Below, in pieces: positions 42,646-51,573 of a DNA stretch of 64,000 nt. A program made the translations under genes and the position numbers. Origin of the DNA: Polyangiaceae bacterium (GTDB taxonomy: Bacteria; Myxococcota_A; Polyangia; Polyangiales; Polyangiaceae). Where the stretch lies: positions 1 through 64,000 of the forward strand of contig WQZB01000009.1 in the NCBI GenBank assembly GCA_009780955.1. Reading direction: 5' to 3'. Every line of letters begins with the position of its first letter. The first letter of the stretch is position 1. The notes under the pieces are model-generated. The model did not search any database. It was given only the letters and a program-made list of their open reading frames with translations, and was not told where the DNA came from.

Positions 42646-44676
42646 ATGGGGCAGTCCGTCCTGATCTTCGAGAGCGACGCCGAATTTGCAGGTGAGCTCC
42701 GCGCCGAGCTCGAACGACTCGATTGTCAAGTACAAGTCGTCGACGATGGCGTGGCCGGTTTGCAGCAGGCCGCCTTGGCGCAACCCGATCTCATTTTGTT
42801 GTCCATCGAGTTGCCGCGGATGAACGGGTTTTCCGTCTGCAACAAGCTAAAAAAAGATCCTTCACTTCGAGACATTCCGCTCATCATCATGTCGAGCGAG
42901 TCGAGCGACGAAACGTTCGTGCAGCATCAAAAGCTACGAACACGAGCCGAAGACTACGTCCACAAGCCAATCGCGTTTTCCGATCTGCTTACGCACATCG
43001 AGCCGCTCGTGTCCATCGCGCCGCCACCCGAGACCGCGTACAGAACCCCCGGGACTGCGTACATCGAGGAGCCCGAAACCCCCGCACCAACCATGATTGC
43101 ACACACCATCGAACTCGATGGCGCCGAACTTGAAAGCGGCGAACTCGAGCCCGCTGAACTCGAGCCCGCCGAACCCGAAAGCGGTAGCGATGCCATCGTC
43201 CCCGAAAGCAGGCAGTCCGATCGCGTGCAAGCCCCGGAGCGTGATTCCGATCGCGTGCAAGTCCTCGAGCGCGATGTCGATTCGGCCAAGGCGCAGATCA
43301 GCAGGCTCGCACAGGAGCTTCTAGCAGCGCAGCGTCAAAGCGAACAAGCACGCCGCGAAGCAGAAGACGCCCGAGCGCGGGCTGTGGCAGCAAGCGCGGC
43401 CAGGTCCACGCCGCCAGTGTCAAACGCGGCCAGGTCCACGCCGCCAACACCATCAGCGCCGCCACCGCCGCCGCCGCCAGGGCCGCCTGGTAGCGGACGC
43501 GAAATCCTCAATCTGCGTGAGGCGCTCAACAAAAAGGACAGAGAGCTTCTTGCTCTTCGGGAAGGGCTTGGCAAGAAAGACAGAGAAATCGTCGAAACGC
43601 GCGAAAGGTCGCTCGCCCTCGAGCTGCAAAAGGCCGATCTCGACGACAAAGTCCTCGAGCAAGAGCGGGCGCTTGCCGACTACGGTGACAAGCTTGCTTC
43701 GCTGCAGGCCGACAAAGAGCAGGCAAAAAAAGCGGGGGAAGACTTTAGGCGGCGCGCCGAACGTGCCCAGCAGGAAGCCGAAGCTCGCACCAAAGAGCTC
43801 ACCGAGATCAAAGACAATCTGACACAAGAAATCGCTGCACGCGAAGCCGCTGCGCGAGCCGAGGCGGATGCAGCGATTACCCACGCGATGCAAGTGCACC
43901 AGAACGCGCTGGCACAGGCAGACGCCGAAAATCGAGCCGCGATCGACAGCGCCCAAGCCACGCTCGAGGCAACGCAAAAAGCCGCTGAACAAGAGCAAGC
44001 GGAGGCTCTGGCCGAGCAGCGGCAAGAGCTGGCCATCGAGTACGAAGCGCAAGCCGCTGCTGTAGCGCGAGATCACCACGGCAAGATCACCAAGATGGCC
44101 GCCGAGCATGAAGCTGCCATGGCTGCAATGATGAGCGGCCACGCTGAAGCGCTTGCCGAAGCATCGCGCACGCACGAACAAGAGCTCACACTACAGAAAA
44201 GCGTGCTCGAAACCGAGTACAACGAAAGGGTTGCGGCAGCCCTTGCCGATGTGGCAATAGCGCGCAAAGACGGCGACAAGCGCGTGGCATTGGCCGAGAA
44301 AATGGCTGCCGACAAGCATGCTTTTGCCGAGCAAGAAGCAGCCAACAAGCTTACGGCGCTCGAAGGCGAACTCGAAAGCATACGCCAAATGTGGGGCAAG
44401 CAGACCGAGGAGCTCGCGTATGCGGTGGCGGCACGCAACGGGTTCGAGCTCGACGTGGTGCGCGCCCGCGAGCACGTTGCCATGCTCGAAGCCGATCTGG
44501 CCGCCACAAAGGCTGCTCACGATGAGATCAAAGAACAACTTTTGACGCAAACTGGGCGGCTCGACAAAGCACTCGCAAAGATCGAAGCGGATAAGTCGTC
44601 GCTCGATCGCGCGAAAGACGCGTTGACCGTGGCCCTTGCGCAAATCGAAGAAGCCGAAGCGCGCACAACGTCGTGA
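42646..44676 (+). CDS. FrzS/AglZ-like pseudo-receiver coiled-coil protein
   Basis: The 676-residue protein has an N-terminal receiver-type domain (~4-120). The acidic pair is reduced to ESD (Glu9, Asp11), and the phospho-acceptor position reads LLSIELPRMNG, with Ser53 instead of Asp. Lys107 is kept in YVHKPIA. FrzS and AglZ of Myxococcus, which direct gliding and type IV pilus polarity, have such pseudo-receivers followed by coiled coils. Here a Glu/Pro-rich linker with repeated ELEPAEL, a Pro stretch and then a ~390-residue coiled coil (~280-670) follow. A cytoplasmic polarity or motility scaffold is the best guess. It precedes a DUF4388 regulator by 90 bp. Confidence 0.78.
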   Translation: MGQSVLIFESDAEFAGELRAELERLDCQVQVVDDGVAGLQQAALAQPDLILLSIELPRMNGFSVCNKLKKDPSLRDIPLIIMSSESSDETFVQHQKLRTRAEDYVHKPIAFSDLLTHIEPLVSIAPPPETAYRTPGTAYIEEPETPAPTMIAHTIELDGAELESGELEPAELEPAEPESGSDAIVPESRQSDRVQAPERDSDRVQVLERDVDSAKAQISRLAQELLAAQRQSEQARREAEDARARAVAASAARSTPPVSNAARSTPPTPSAPPPPPPPGPPGSGREILNLREALNKKDRELLALREGLGKKDREIVETRERSLALELQKADLDDKVLEQERALADYGDKLASLQADKEQAKKAGEDFRRRAERAQQEAEARTKELTEIKDNLTQEIAAREAAARAEADAAITHAMQVHQNALAQADAENRAAIDSAQATLEATQKAAEQEQAEALAEQRQELAIEYEAQAAAVARDHHGKITKMAAEHEAAMAAMMSGHAEALAEASRTHEQELTLQKSVLETEYNERVAAALADVAIARKDGDKRVALAEKMAADKHAFAEQEAANKLTALEGELESIRQMWGKQTEELAYAVAARNGFELDVVRAREHVAMLEADLAATKAAHDEIKEQLLTQTGRLDKALAKIEADKSSLDRAKDALTVALAQIEEAEARTTS

Positions 44677-44766
44677 GCCATATGCCCTCGACTGCCCGCA
44701 TAACGTGTTGGCGAAAAAATCGCGTCAAGATGCTAAAGTACAGGCGTTATTTAGGCCTGGCGTAGC

Positions 44767-46218
44767 ATGGCAACACGCATTCTCGTCGTAGACGATAGCC
44801 CCACGATCGGTCGAGTCGTATCCACGATGCTCGAACGTCATGGCTACGACGTCACGCTCGCATACGACGGTCAAGACGCCATGGAGGTGCTCGCAAACGG
44901 CCAAGTCAAAGCCGATCTCGTTCTTCTCGACTACGTCATGCCGCGCATGAACGGCTACGAGTTTTGCCGCGAGCTTCGAGCCAATCCGGAGCTTGCCACG
45001 ACGCCCGTAGTCTTGATGAGCGCCAAGACCGATCGCATTCGCGACCAATTCCTCGAGCGGCGCGATGCCATCGACGCAATCACCAAGCCCTTTGACGCAC
45101 AAGCCATCGTCACGGTCATCGAAAACGCGCTCCGACGCGTTGCGATGTTACGTGCAAGCTACACGCAGCACAGCGGCTCCGCACCAGCCTCGAGCGAGGT
45201 GCCCGGCAGCGACGTTCGGCGCGCCACGGACGGCGACTTCGAAACGCGTCGCACGAACCTCCCACAGATTGTCGCAACGAAAATCGCGCACGTCGTCTCG
45301 AACATCTTGACCGACATGCCCGGCATCACGCCCGCCGAGTTCACAGCAAATCTCGCGGGCCACCTCGAGCAAGACGCAATCGTCGAGATCCTCAAAGTCA
45401 TGCGCGATCTCGAACGCAACGACGAGGCAGGCCCTCTGCTCTCAGGCGAGATAGGCGTCATACCGATCGGCGCGGTGCTGCAGCTGCTCCAGGTCGAAAG
45501 CCAAAGCGGCGTTTTCACATGCTGGGGTCCGAACATCACGGTCTCGGCAACGTTTCAGAGCGGCCTCATCGAGGGTGTGCAATCAACGGGCCCGAGCGAC
45601 GAACTGCGCCTCGGTCGCTTTTTCGTCGAGGACGGCATTCTTTCGCCCAACGACATCGACGAAGTCGTGGCCGACGTATCTCACATTGGGCGCATCGAAC
45701 GTGCCGAAACGACTGTCCACCGCTTGCTCGGCGCAGCACTTCTCGAGCGAAGAAAAATCACCGAAGCCCAACTCAGCGCCGCCTTGAACCGCCAGGCGAG
45801 AGAAATGCTTTACGAAGTGCTTCGTTGGTCAAAGGGCCACTTCGACTTCCGGCGCGTGCCCGCAGCCGCAAACCCCAGCACCGACGAGGCGCACGAGGCG
45901 CACGAGGCGCACGAGACCAGCCACCTGGCGCTGTCCGTTACCTCCGTTATCGTCGAGGGCCTACGGCGTGTCGAACAATGGCGCGTCCTCGAGCAAATAC
46001 TGGGCAGCTTCGACGGCGTGCTCGTCCGCGACGACGTTGCCCTTGGTTTGCTCGACGAAGACTCGCTGCCTGCCAAAGAAAGAGTCGTGCTTGCGGCAGT
46101 CGATGGCAAGCGCACCGTGCGCGCCATCATACGCGCGAGCTATATGTCGAGTTTCGATGCGTGCCGCATTCTCGTGCAGCTCATCGAGGCACGCGTGCTT
46201 CAGCAGAGAACCGATTAA
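44767..46218 (+). CDS. Response regulator with DUF4388 (PatA-like) domain
   Basis: The 483-residue protein has a fully canonical receiver (Asp9-Asp10, acceptor Asp55, Ser85, Lys107). After a ~60-residue linker, a DUF4388-type region from ~200 follows (GVIPIGAVLQLLQVESQSGVF, GLIEGVQSTGPSDELRLG) with a later helical segment (LRRVEQWRVLEQIL). A 9-bp tandem repeat (gaggcgcac, three times, ~45888-45915) codes HEAHEAHE. Together with the pseudo-receiver protein just upstream it may form one signalling unit. It resembles the regulator at 2881 in the DUF4388 part. Confidence 0.85.
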   Translation: MATRILVVDDSPTIGRVVSTMLERHGYDVTLAYDGQDAMEVLANGQVKADLVLLDYVMPRMNGYEFCRELRANPELATTPVVLMSAKTDRIRDQFLERRDAIDAITKPFDAQAIVTVIENALRRVAMLRASYTQHSGSAPASSEVPGSDVRRATDGDFETRRTNLPQIVATKIAHVVSNILTDMPGITPAEFTANLAGHLEQDAIVEILKVMRDLERNDEAGPLLSGEIGVIPIGAVLQLLQVESQSGVFTCWGPNITVSATFQSGLIEGVQSTGPSDELRLGRFFVEDGILSPNDIDEVVADVSHIGRIERAETTVHRLLGAALLERRKITEAQLSAALNRQAREMLYEVLRWSKGHFDFRRVPAAANPSTDEAHEAHEAHETSHLALSVTSVIVEGLRRVEQWRVLEQILGSFDGVLVRDDVALGLLDEDSLPAKERVVLAAVDGKRTVRAIIRASYMSSFDACRILVQLIEARVLQQRTD

Positions 46219-46233
46219 ACGGGCTAGTTTGCC

Positions 46234-46701
46234 GTGAGTCCCGTTGCGCCCATCACGATTGATTTCATGACAGAGGCAGATCTCGATGCGGCGTGTGCCA
46301 TCGACGGAGCAGCCTTTCCAAGCGTTGATCCAGCACGCGCTGCGAGAGAACGAAGCCTGCGCGAAGAGCTCTCACGACCGTTTGCACGCGCCCGCGTTGC
46401 CCGTCGTGATTCGTGCGAAGTCCTTGGTTATTCGCTTTCATGGCATGCAGTAGACGAAATAGAATTGCATCATGTTGCCGTTGCCGCTCATGCACGCAGG
46501 CGCGGCATTGGGCGAGCTCTCATGAATGATTTGCTTACGTATGCGCACGAAAATGGCAAAAAAAGGATTTTCCTCGAAGTCCGAAAAAGTAACCTTTTTG
46601 CCATTGCTCTCTACGAATCGCTTGGCTTTTCTTCCTTCAACGTGCGTAAGGGCTATTATGCCAATGGAGAAGACGCCATCGAAATGGTTTGCACGCTATG
46701 A
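46234..46701 (+). CDS. rimI: Ribosomal-protein S18-alanine N-acetyltransferase
   Basis: The 155-residue GNAT enzyme acetylates the N-terminal alanine of ribosomal protein S18 with acetyl-CoA. Visible motifs are TEADLDAACAIDGAAFP, IELHHVAVAAHARRRGIGRALM (the acetyl-CoA loop R/Q-x-x-G-x-G/A), and FLEVRKSNLFAIALYESLGF, which is characteristic of RimI. The start is GTG. It overlaps the next gene as ATGA. Confidence 0.9.
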   Translation: MSPVAPITIDFMTEADLDAACAIDGAAFPSVDPARAARERSLREELSRPFARARVARRDSCEVLGYSLSWHAVDEIELHHVAVAAHARRRGIGRALMNDLLTYAHENGKKRIFLEVRKSNLFAIALYESLGFSSFNVRKGYYANGEDAIEMVCTL

Positions 46702-49382
46702 AGATGCGAATCGTCACTTTATCGTTCGGTCTTGCTGCCTTGGCCCTTGCCCGCCCGCTAGTCGCGCAGCGCGCACAACGCAGAGAGCCTTCCCCCACCC
46801 TTCCAAGCGATGCGAGCAAGGTCAAAGCCACGGTGCTCCGCGCGGAGATCCTCGAAGCCGAGGGCAAAATCAAGCAAGCCATTTCGCTGCTCGAAAGCGT
46901 AAAGAACGCGGGCCCCAAAAACGCGACCCCAAAAAACGTGGACCAAAGCGCCGACGCACGGCGAGCGCGCCTTTTGCTCGGCGAGTATCTCATTCGCAGC
47001 GGACGCCGCGCCGAGGCCGAGGCCCCGTTGCACGAAGTAATTGCCGACTACAACAATAATACCATTTCGTCGCAAGACGCCGAGGGTCTTGCGCAAGTCG
47101 GCCGTGCGGCGTTCCTTCTGAGAAGCCCCAAAGACGCCAATCAGGCGTACAAAGAAAGCGAGCGCGCCGATCCCAAACGCATCGAAACGCGAATCTGGGC
47201 CGCCGAACTTTTTCTCGACAACTACGATCCGGGGCACGCGGAAGAAGAGGCCGCGGACGCCCTCGCGATCGCCCCGAAAAACGCCGACGCCCTGGTGATG
47301 ATGGCGCGCGTGAAGCTCGAGCAGTCGCTCGACTTCGACGCGGCCGACAAACTCACGAGCCAGGCCCTTGCAGCGAGCCCTCGGCACAAGGGCGCGCTTG
47401 CCGTTCGCGCCGGCCTTTTTTTGCGTGATATGGATATTGCAGACGCCGACCAAGCGATCGCGCAAGGCCTGGCAATCAATCCGATCGATCTCGAGCTGCT
47501 CAGCCTCAAAGCGGCGGCGCGCTTTCTCGATGACGACACCGTGGGCTTCGAAACCGCAAAAAAAGAAGTTTTCGCGAAAAACTCCGAATATTCACGCTTC
47601 TACCAAACGGTTGGCGACTATGCCGAGTGGGAGCATCGCTACGACGACATCATCGCCATGATGAAAGAAGCGACGAAAATCGACCCTGACGACGCAAAAG
47701 CGTGGGCCGCCCTTGGGCTCACGCAAATGCGCCGTGGCAACGAAGCGGAAGGACAACAGAACATCGAAAAGGCGTGGTCAAAGGACAGATTCAATGTCAA
47801 GGTTTACAATACGCTAAACCTTTATGAAAAAATCATTCCCAATCAATACGATCTCGTCACGAGCGGCATCTTCAAAATGCGCTATGCCAAAAACGAACGC
47901 GCCGTGATGGAGCATTACGTACCCGCCATGCTCGACGAGGCGTGGGCGTCGATGAAGGCACGTTACGGTTTTGTACCGACGGTTCCGGTACAAATCGAAA
48001 TGTACAGCTCGCGCCAGCATTTCAGCGTGCGCACGAGCGGTCTACCAAATCTTGGCATCCAGGGCGTGTGCTTCGGGCACGTGATTGCCGCCATCAGCCC
48101 AAAGGCCGAAGCCTTCAACTGGGGCAATGTACTTTGGCACGAGCTCGGTCACGTTTTTGCCATTCAGCTGTCGAAAGGCCGTGTGCCGCGCTGGTTCACC
48201 GAGGGGCTGAGCGAATACGAAACCACCTTACAAAGGCCAGAGTGGGCACGCGAACTCGATCTCGAGCTTTACACGGCCATCACGAACAACAAGCTTCCGT
48301 CGGCGCTCAACATGAACCGCGCCTTCACGCGCGCGGGCGACGCAAGCGAGGTGACCGTGGCGTATTACGCCGCAAGCCAAATGCTCACATGGACGGTCGA
48401 AAACTTCGGCATGCCGCGCGTGGTCCAGGCGCTCAAGCTGTGGGGACAAGGCAAAAAAACACCCGAGGTTTTCCAAAGCGCCTTTGGCGTCACGCCACGA
48501 GAGTACGACGCGGGCTATCGCGCATGGCAACTTGCGCGCTTGTCACGATACAAAACTCAATATTTATTCACGCGCCAACCTAAGCCACTCGAAGAAAGCG
48601 AGAAAGCCAAAAAGGCGAACCCTACGAATGCGCCTTTGCTCGTCGATTACGCGCTTTCGCTTGCGCAAGCCGGCAAAACCAACGATGCCAAGAAAGAACT
48701 CGAAGCGGCACTCGCCATCGAACCGAAAAACCTCGACGCGCATTTTCTGCTCGCGCGCCTTCTGCATGGCGACCACGACTTCGAGGGCGCGAAAAAGCAC
48801 CTTTTTGCGATGCGCAGCGGCGGCGCGAACGGTTATGCCATCGAATCGATCCTTGCCGATATCGCTCGCGAGCAGAAAAACGATGCGGCCATGCGCTTCC
48901 ATCTCGAATCGGCGCACAGGTTCGACCCGACCGAGGCCGAGCCGCTCCAAGGGCTGTACGACCTTGCAACGAAAGAGAATCGCGAGCGCGACGCGCTCGA
49001 TGCCCTTCGCAAGCTCGCCGCGCTCGAACAGCACGACGCCAAGGCGTGGAACGCTCTCCTTGGCAAGCTTGTCGCGCAAAAGCAATGGCCCGAAGCCTTG
49101 CGGGTCGGGCAAGGCGCGATCTTCGTCGATGTCATGGGTGGCGCCACACACATGCTTTATGCACGGGCGCTCGCTGCAACGGGTGCGCACGACAAGGCTG
49201 CAAGCGAGCTCGAAGTGGCTCTTCTCTGCACCATGAAACCGGAGGGCCAAGCCTCGGCGCATGCGCTTCTTGCGCAAGAACTCGCGATGCTTGGGCGCGC
49301 GCCCGAAGCCAAGAAACACTTGGACATCGCGCACTCGCTCGACCCCGATAACGCGGACGCCAGGGCTGTGAAGCTACCGTAG
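46698..49382 (+). CDS. TPR-rich secreted gluzincin metalloprotease
   Basis: The 894-residue protein has a signal peptide (IVTLSFGLAALALARPLVAQ), TPR arrays on both sides and a central zinc protease: WHELGHVFAIQL at ~480-491 (His481, Glu482, His485) and WFTEGLSEYE (third ligand Glu502). TPR helices are clear both before (LLSLKAAARFLDDD) and after (LLVDYALSLAQAGKTNDAKK, LDAHFLLARLLHGDHD). The ATG overlaps the rimI stop, so translation is coupled. It shares the active-site layout of the protease at 7405 but is far larger; the TPRs may dock substrate or partner proteins in the periplasm. Confidence 0.83.
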   Translation: MKMRIVTLSFGLAALALARPLVAQRAQRREPSPTLPSDASKVKATVLRAEILEAEGKIKQAISLLESVKNAGPKNATPKNVDQSADARRARLLLGEYLIRSGRRAEAEAPLHEVIADYNNNTISSQDAEGLAQVGRAAFLLRSPKDANQAYKESERADPKRIETRIWAAELFLDNYDPGHAEEEAADALAIAPKNADALVMMARVKLEQSLDFDAADKLTSQALAASPRHKGALAVRAGLFLRDMDIADADQAIAQGLAINPIDLELLSLKAAARFLDDDTVGFETAKKEVFAKNSEYSRFYQTVGDYAEWEHRYDDIIAMMKEATKIDPDDAKAWAALGLTQMRRGNEAEGQQNIEKAWSKDRFNVKVYNTLNLYEKIIPNQYDLVTSGIFKMRYAKNERAVMEHYVPAMLDEAWASMKARYGFVPTVPVQIEMYSSRQHFSVRTSGLPNLGIQGVCFGHVIAAISPKAEAFNWGNVLWHELGHVFAIQLSKGRVPRWFTEGLSEYETTLQRPEWARELDLELYTAITNNKLPSALNMNRAFTRAGDASEVTVAYYAASQMLTWTVENFGMPRVVQALKLWGQGKKTPEVFQSAFGVTPREYDAGYRAWQLARLSRYKTQYLFTRQPKPLEESEKAKKANPTNAPLLVDYALSLAQAGKTNDAKKELEAALAIEPKNLDAHFLLARLLHGDHDFEGAKKHLFAMRSGGANGYAIESILADIAREQKNDAAMRFHLESAHRFDPTEAEPLQGLYDLATKENRERDALDALRKLAALEQHDAKAWNALLGKLVAQKQWPEALRVGQGAIFVDVMGGATHMLYARALAATGAHDKAASELEVALLCTMKPEGQASAHALLAQELAMLGRAPEAKKHLDIAHSLDPDNADARAVKLP

Positions 49383-49436
49383 TATTCGAACACCAGGGCG
49401 TGATATTTTGCTGCAAACCTTGGGAGGCGGGCTTTT

Positions 49437-51221
49437 ATGAAAGCGCTTCGTCTTTGCAACTGGCTTGTCGTAGGTAGCTGTCTCGCATCGTGCACCGGAT
49501 CTGACTACGCCCCGCAAACCACCGACAATCAACAAATTGATAGCGGTTCGCCATCACCTGAACCCGCCACGAGCGTGTTCGCCGCCACGTTGGATGTGCC
49601 GGCACTCACCACGGTGGTTCAGGGCACGTCAGACAACAAGGTCGTCGTCACAGTTCATCGAACCAATGGGTACACGGGATCTGTGTTCCTCCGCGTCACG
49701 GGTTTGCCCGATGGTCTTCGTGCGGATCCCATCACGGTTGCCGAGAGCGCCGATCCTGCAAAGGTCGACCAAGTCGAACTCACGCTCGTCGCCGACGCCG
49801 ATATGCCTGCGCAGGGCAACGTTGATCCAGCGCCAACGGTCGTTGCGAGCCAAGCAGACGGAGATGAACCGACAACCGAAGCGCCGCTACCGCTTTTTGT
49901 TCGTGGAAAACCGGGAACGCTCGATACCACGTTTGCGGAGGGGGGCATGTATTACAGGGACGATCTGGGAGGATTAGGGGGCGTCAACAATGCGGTCCAG
50001 CAAAGCGATGGGAAAATCGTCATCAGCGCAGGAGGATGCGGAAGTGAGAGTAGCATACTCATCCGCCTGAACGCAGATGGATCACTCGATCAAACATTTG
50101 CTGCGGCACAGCAGAGAATTGCTTCGGGGGTTGTGGCTACAGCTTCCGACGGTTCTATCGTCACAGCCGGGAAGGTTGACGCGCAGTCAATAGTTGACAT
50201 CAAACGCTTCAAGCCCGACGGAACTCCCGATCTCGAGTTCAATCCAACGGGAAGCACCCCTGGCACCGTTATTCTGGCCCCCCCAGCAGTCGTCTGGGTA
50301 GTCCCCGACGGGCCAATTCCCGGCGGGTTGAACTACTTGCAGCCAACAGCCGTCACTGTTGCGTTGGATGGAACCATTTATGTTGGAGGCAGAGGCTATA
50401 CCGATAATGCACCCGATTCCCTTTATGGGTTCTTCGAGCTCTCGCCGGACGGGGTTGTCCAAACCAACACAGGCATCGGAAGCAACTGCGTTGTTAATGG
50501 TTGGAATCCTAACGACGACAATTCCTTAAACTATCTGACCGATCTATTTTTGGTTCCAAACACCGGAGCTCTCACCTTCACGGGCTACGATGGGCAAAGC
50601 ATTGGCGTGGGACGATTTGGGCAATGGTGGGCATCCCCTTACTGCGGATGGGACAACAACTATGGCGGCGTTGGGGGCAACGTGACGGGCGGCACGGGAA
50701 CTGCGCCTACCACTGGCAACAACGGGGTATCTACTTTCACGAACTGGACAACCGCAGATGCTTCCCTTATCGATGACGACGGAAGCTTCGTCATCCTTGC
50801 TCACTCCGATCCTGGAATCCCCTATTCGCTTGTTCGTGTGGACCCGACAGGCAGGCAAGTGACGAGCGCGGCGTCGCTCATATTTAGTTACGCAAGAGGT
50901 CTTTCACGCACGCAAGACGGCCACTATCTCGTTGCGGGGTCGTATGTGCCACCTGGGTCGTCGACCTCCTCCATGACTGTTGCTTTTCATAATTCTGACC
51001 TGACACTGGATACGTCCTTAGGGGATCAGGGAATCACCGTCGTCCCCAACACTGGTGCCTACTCGTTGGCGTACGGTTTGGCGTACGATAGCGTACGCGC
51101 CATTCCCACACTAGACGGACAACACACGATTGTCGTGGGTGTCTGGGATGAAAATACCTACGGCGGCAGTAGCTACGTGGGCTGCCCCGGGCCCCTCGTC
51201 GTCGCGAGCCTTTGGAACTAG
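49437..51221 (+). CDS. Delta-60 repeat lipoprotein 1
   Basis: The 594-residue lipoprotein has signal LVVGSCLASC with lipobox. An immunoglobulin-like ~110-residue domain follows (FAATLDVPALTTVVQGTSDNK, VTGLPDGLRADPITV). Next is a beta-propeller-like region with delta-60 repeats, whose hallmark LDTTF or similar opens each blade (LDTTFAEGG, LDQTFAAAQ, LDTSLGDQG). Gly/Tyr/Asn-rich stretches mark the middle. It is paralogous to the gene at 51574: the first ~165 residues are nearly the same while the propellers differ strongly. It is likely a surface-exposed binding protein. Confidence 0.82.
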   Translation: MKALRLCNWLVVGSCLASCTGSDYAPQTTDNQQIDSGSPSPEPATSVFAATLDVPALTTVVQGTSDNKVVVTVHRTNGYTGSVFLRVTGLPDGLRADPITVAESADPAKVDQVELTLVADADMPAQGNVDPAPTVVASQADGDEPTTEAPLPLFVRGKPGTLDTTFAEGGMYYRDDLGGLGGVNNAVQQSDGKIVISAGGCGSESSILIRLNADGSLDQTFAAAQQRIASGVVATASDGSIVTAGKVDAQSIVDIKRFKPDGTPDLEFNPTGSTPGTVILAPPAVVWVVPDGPIPGGLNYLQPTAVTVALDGTIYVGGRGYTDNAPDSLYGFFELSPDGVVQTNTGIGSNCVVNGWNPNDDNSLNYLTDLFLVPNTGALTFTGYDGQSIGVGRFGQWWASPYCGWDNNYGGVGGNVTGGTGTAPTTGNNGVSTFTNWTTADASLIDDDGSFVILAHSDPGIPYSLVRVDPTGRQVTSAASLIFSYARGLSRTQDGHYLVAGSYVPPGSSTSSMTVAFHNSDLTLDTSLGDQGITVVPNTGAYSLAYGLAYDSVRAIPTLDGQHTIVVGVWDENTYGGSSYVGCPGPLVVASLWN

Positions 51222-51573
51222 GATTTTGATGGCCTCATGGCGCACCGATCAAGGCACGGCTGATCAAGCCTGTGCCGAAGCTCGCGGCGTTGGCAAGGAG
51301 TGACCCCCCGAGCGCGACAATCCGCATCAAAGGTATCGGATCAAAAATTATCCATAGTTGATCTTGAAATGATCCGCAGACAATGGAATTCTCGCGCCCG
51401 AGGATCTGCCGAAAACGCTTGGTTTCCGAGCAATACTCTCCTTCTTGCCATCTCCCACCCCACAGCAACGCGCTGGCACATCTTGTGGATAGGGTGTTGT
51501 CTACGAGGCAACGAGGCAACTCCTCCCTCGAAACCGTAAAACCGATTTGGGGTTGCACTTACTGGAGGCGCGA
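51222..51573. other. Intergenic stretch between the two delta-60 genes
   Basis: I see no convincing gene. A minus-strand open frame of ~107 codons exists but shows no recognisable motif, signal or ribosome site. The segment is more AT-rich than the surrounding genes and probably holds the promoter of the gene at 51574. Confidence 0.45.

Noticed and set aside
45888-45915. 9-bp tandem repeat as a mobile or regulatory element
   Set aside because: It is three codon-level repeats (HEA) in an interdomain linker; replication slippage is a sufficient explanation.
51235-51558. Minus-strand ORF of ~107 codons between the delta-60 genes
   Set aside because: No motif, no signal, no ribosome site, and the segment probably carries the promoter of the next gene.
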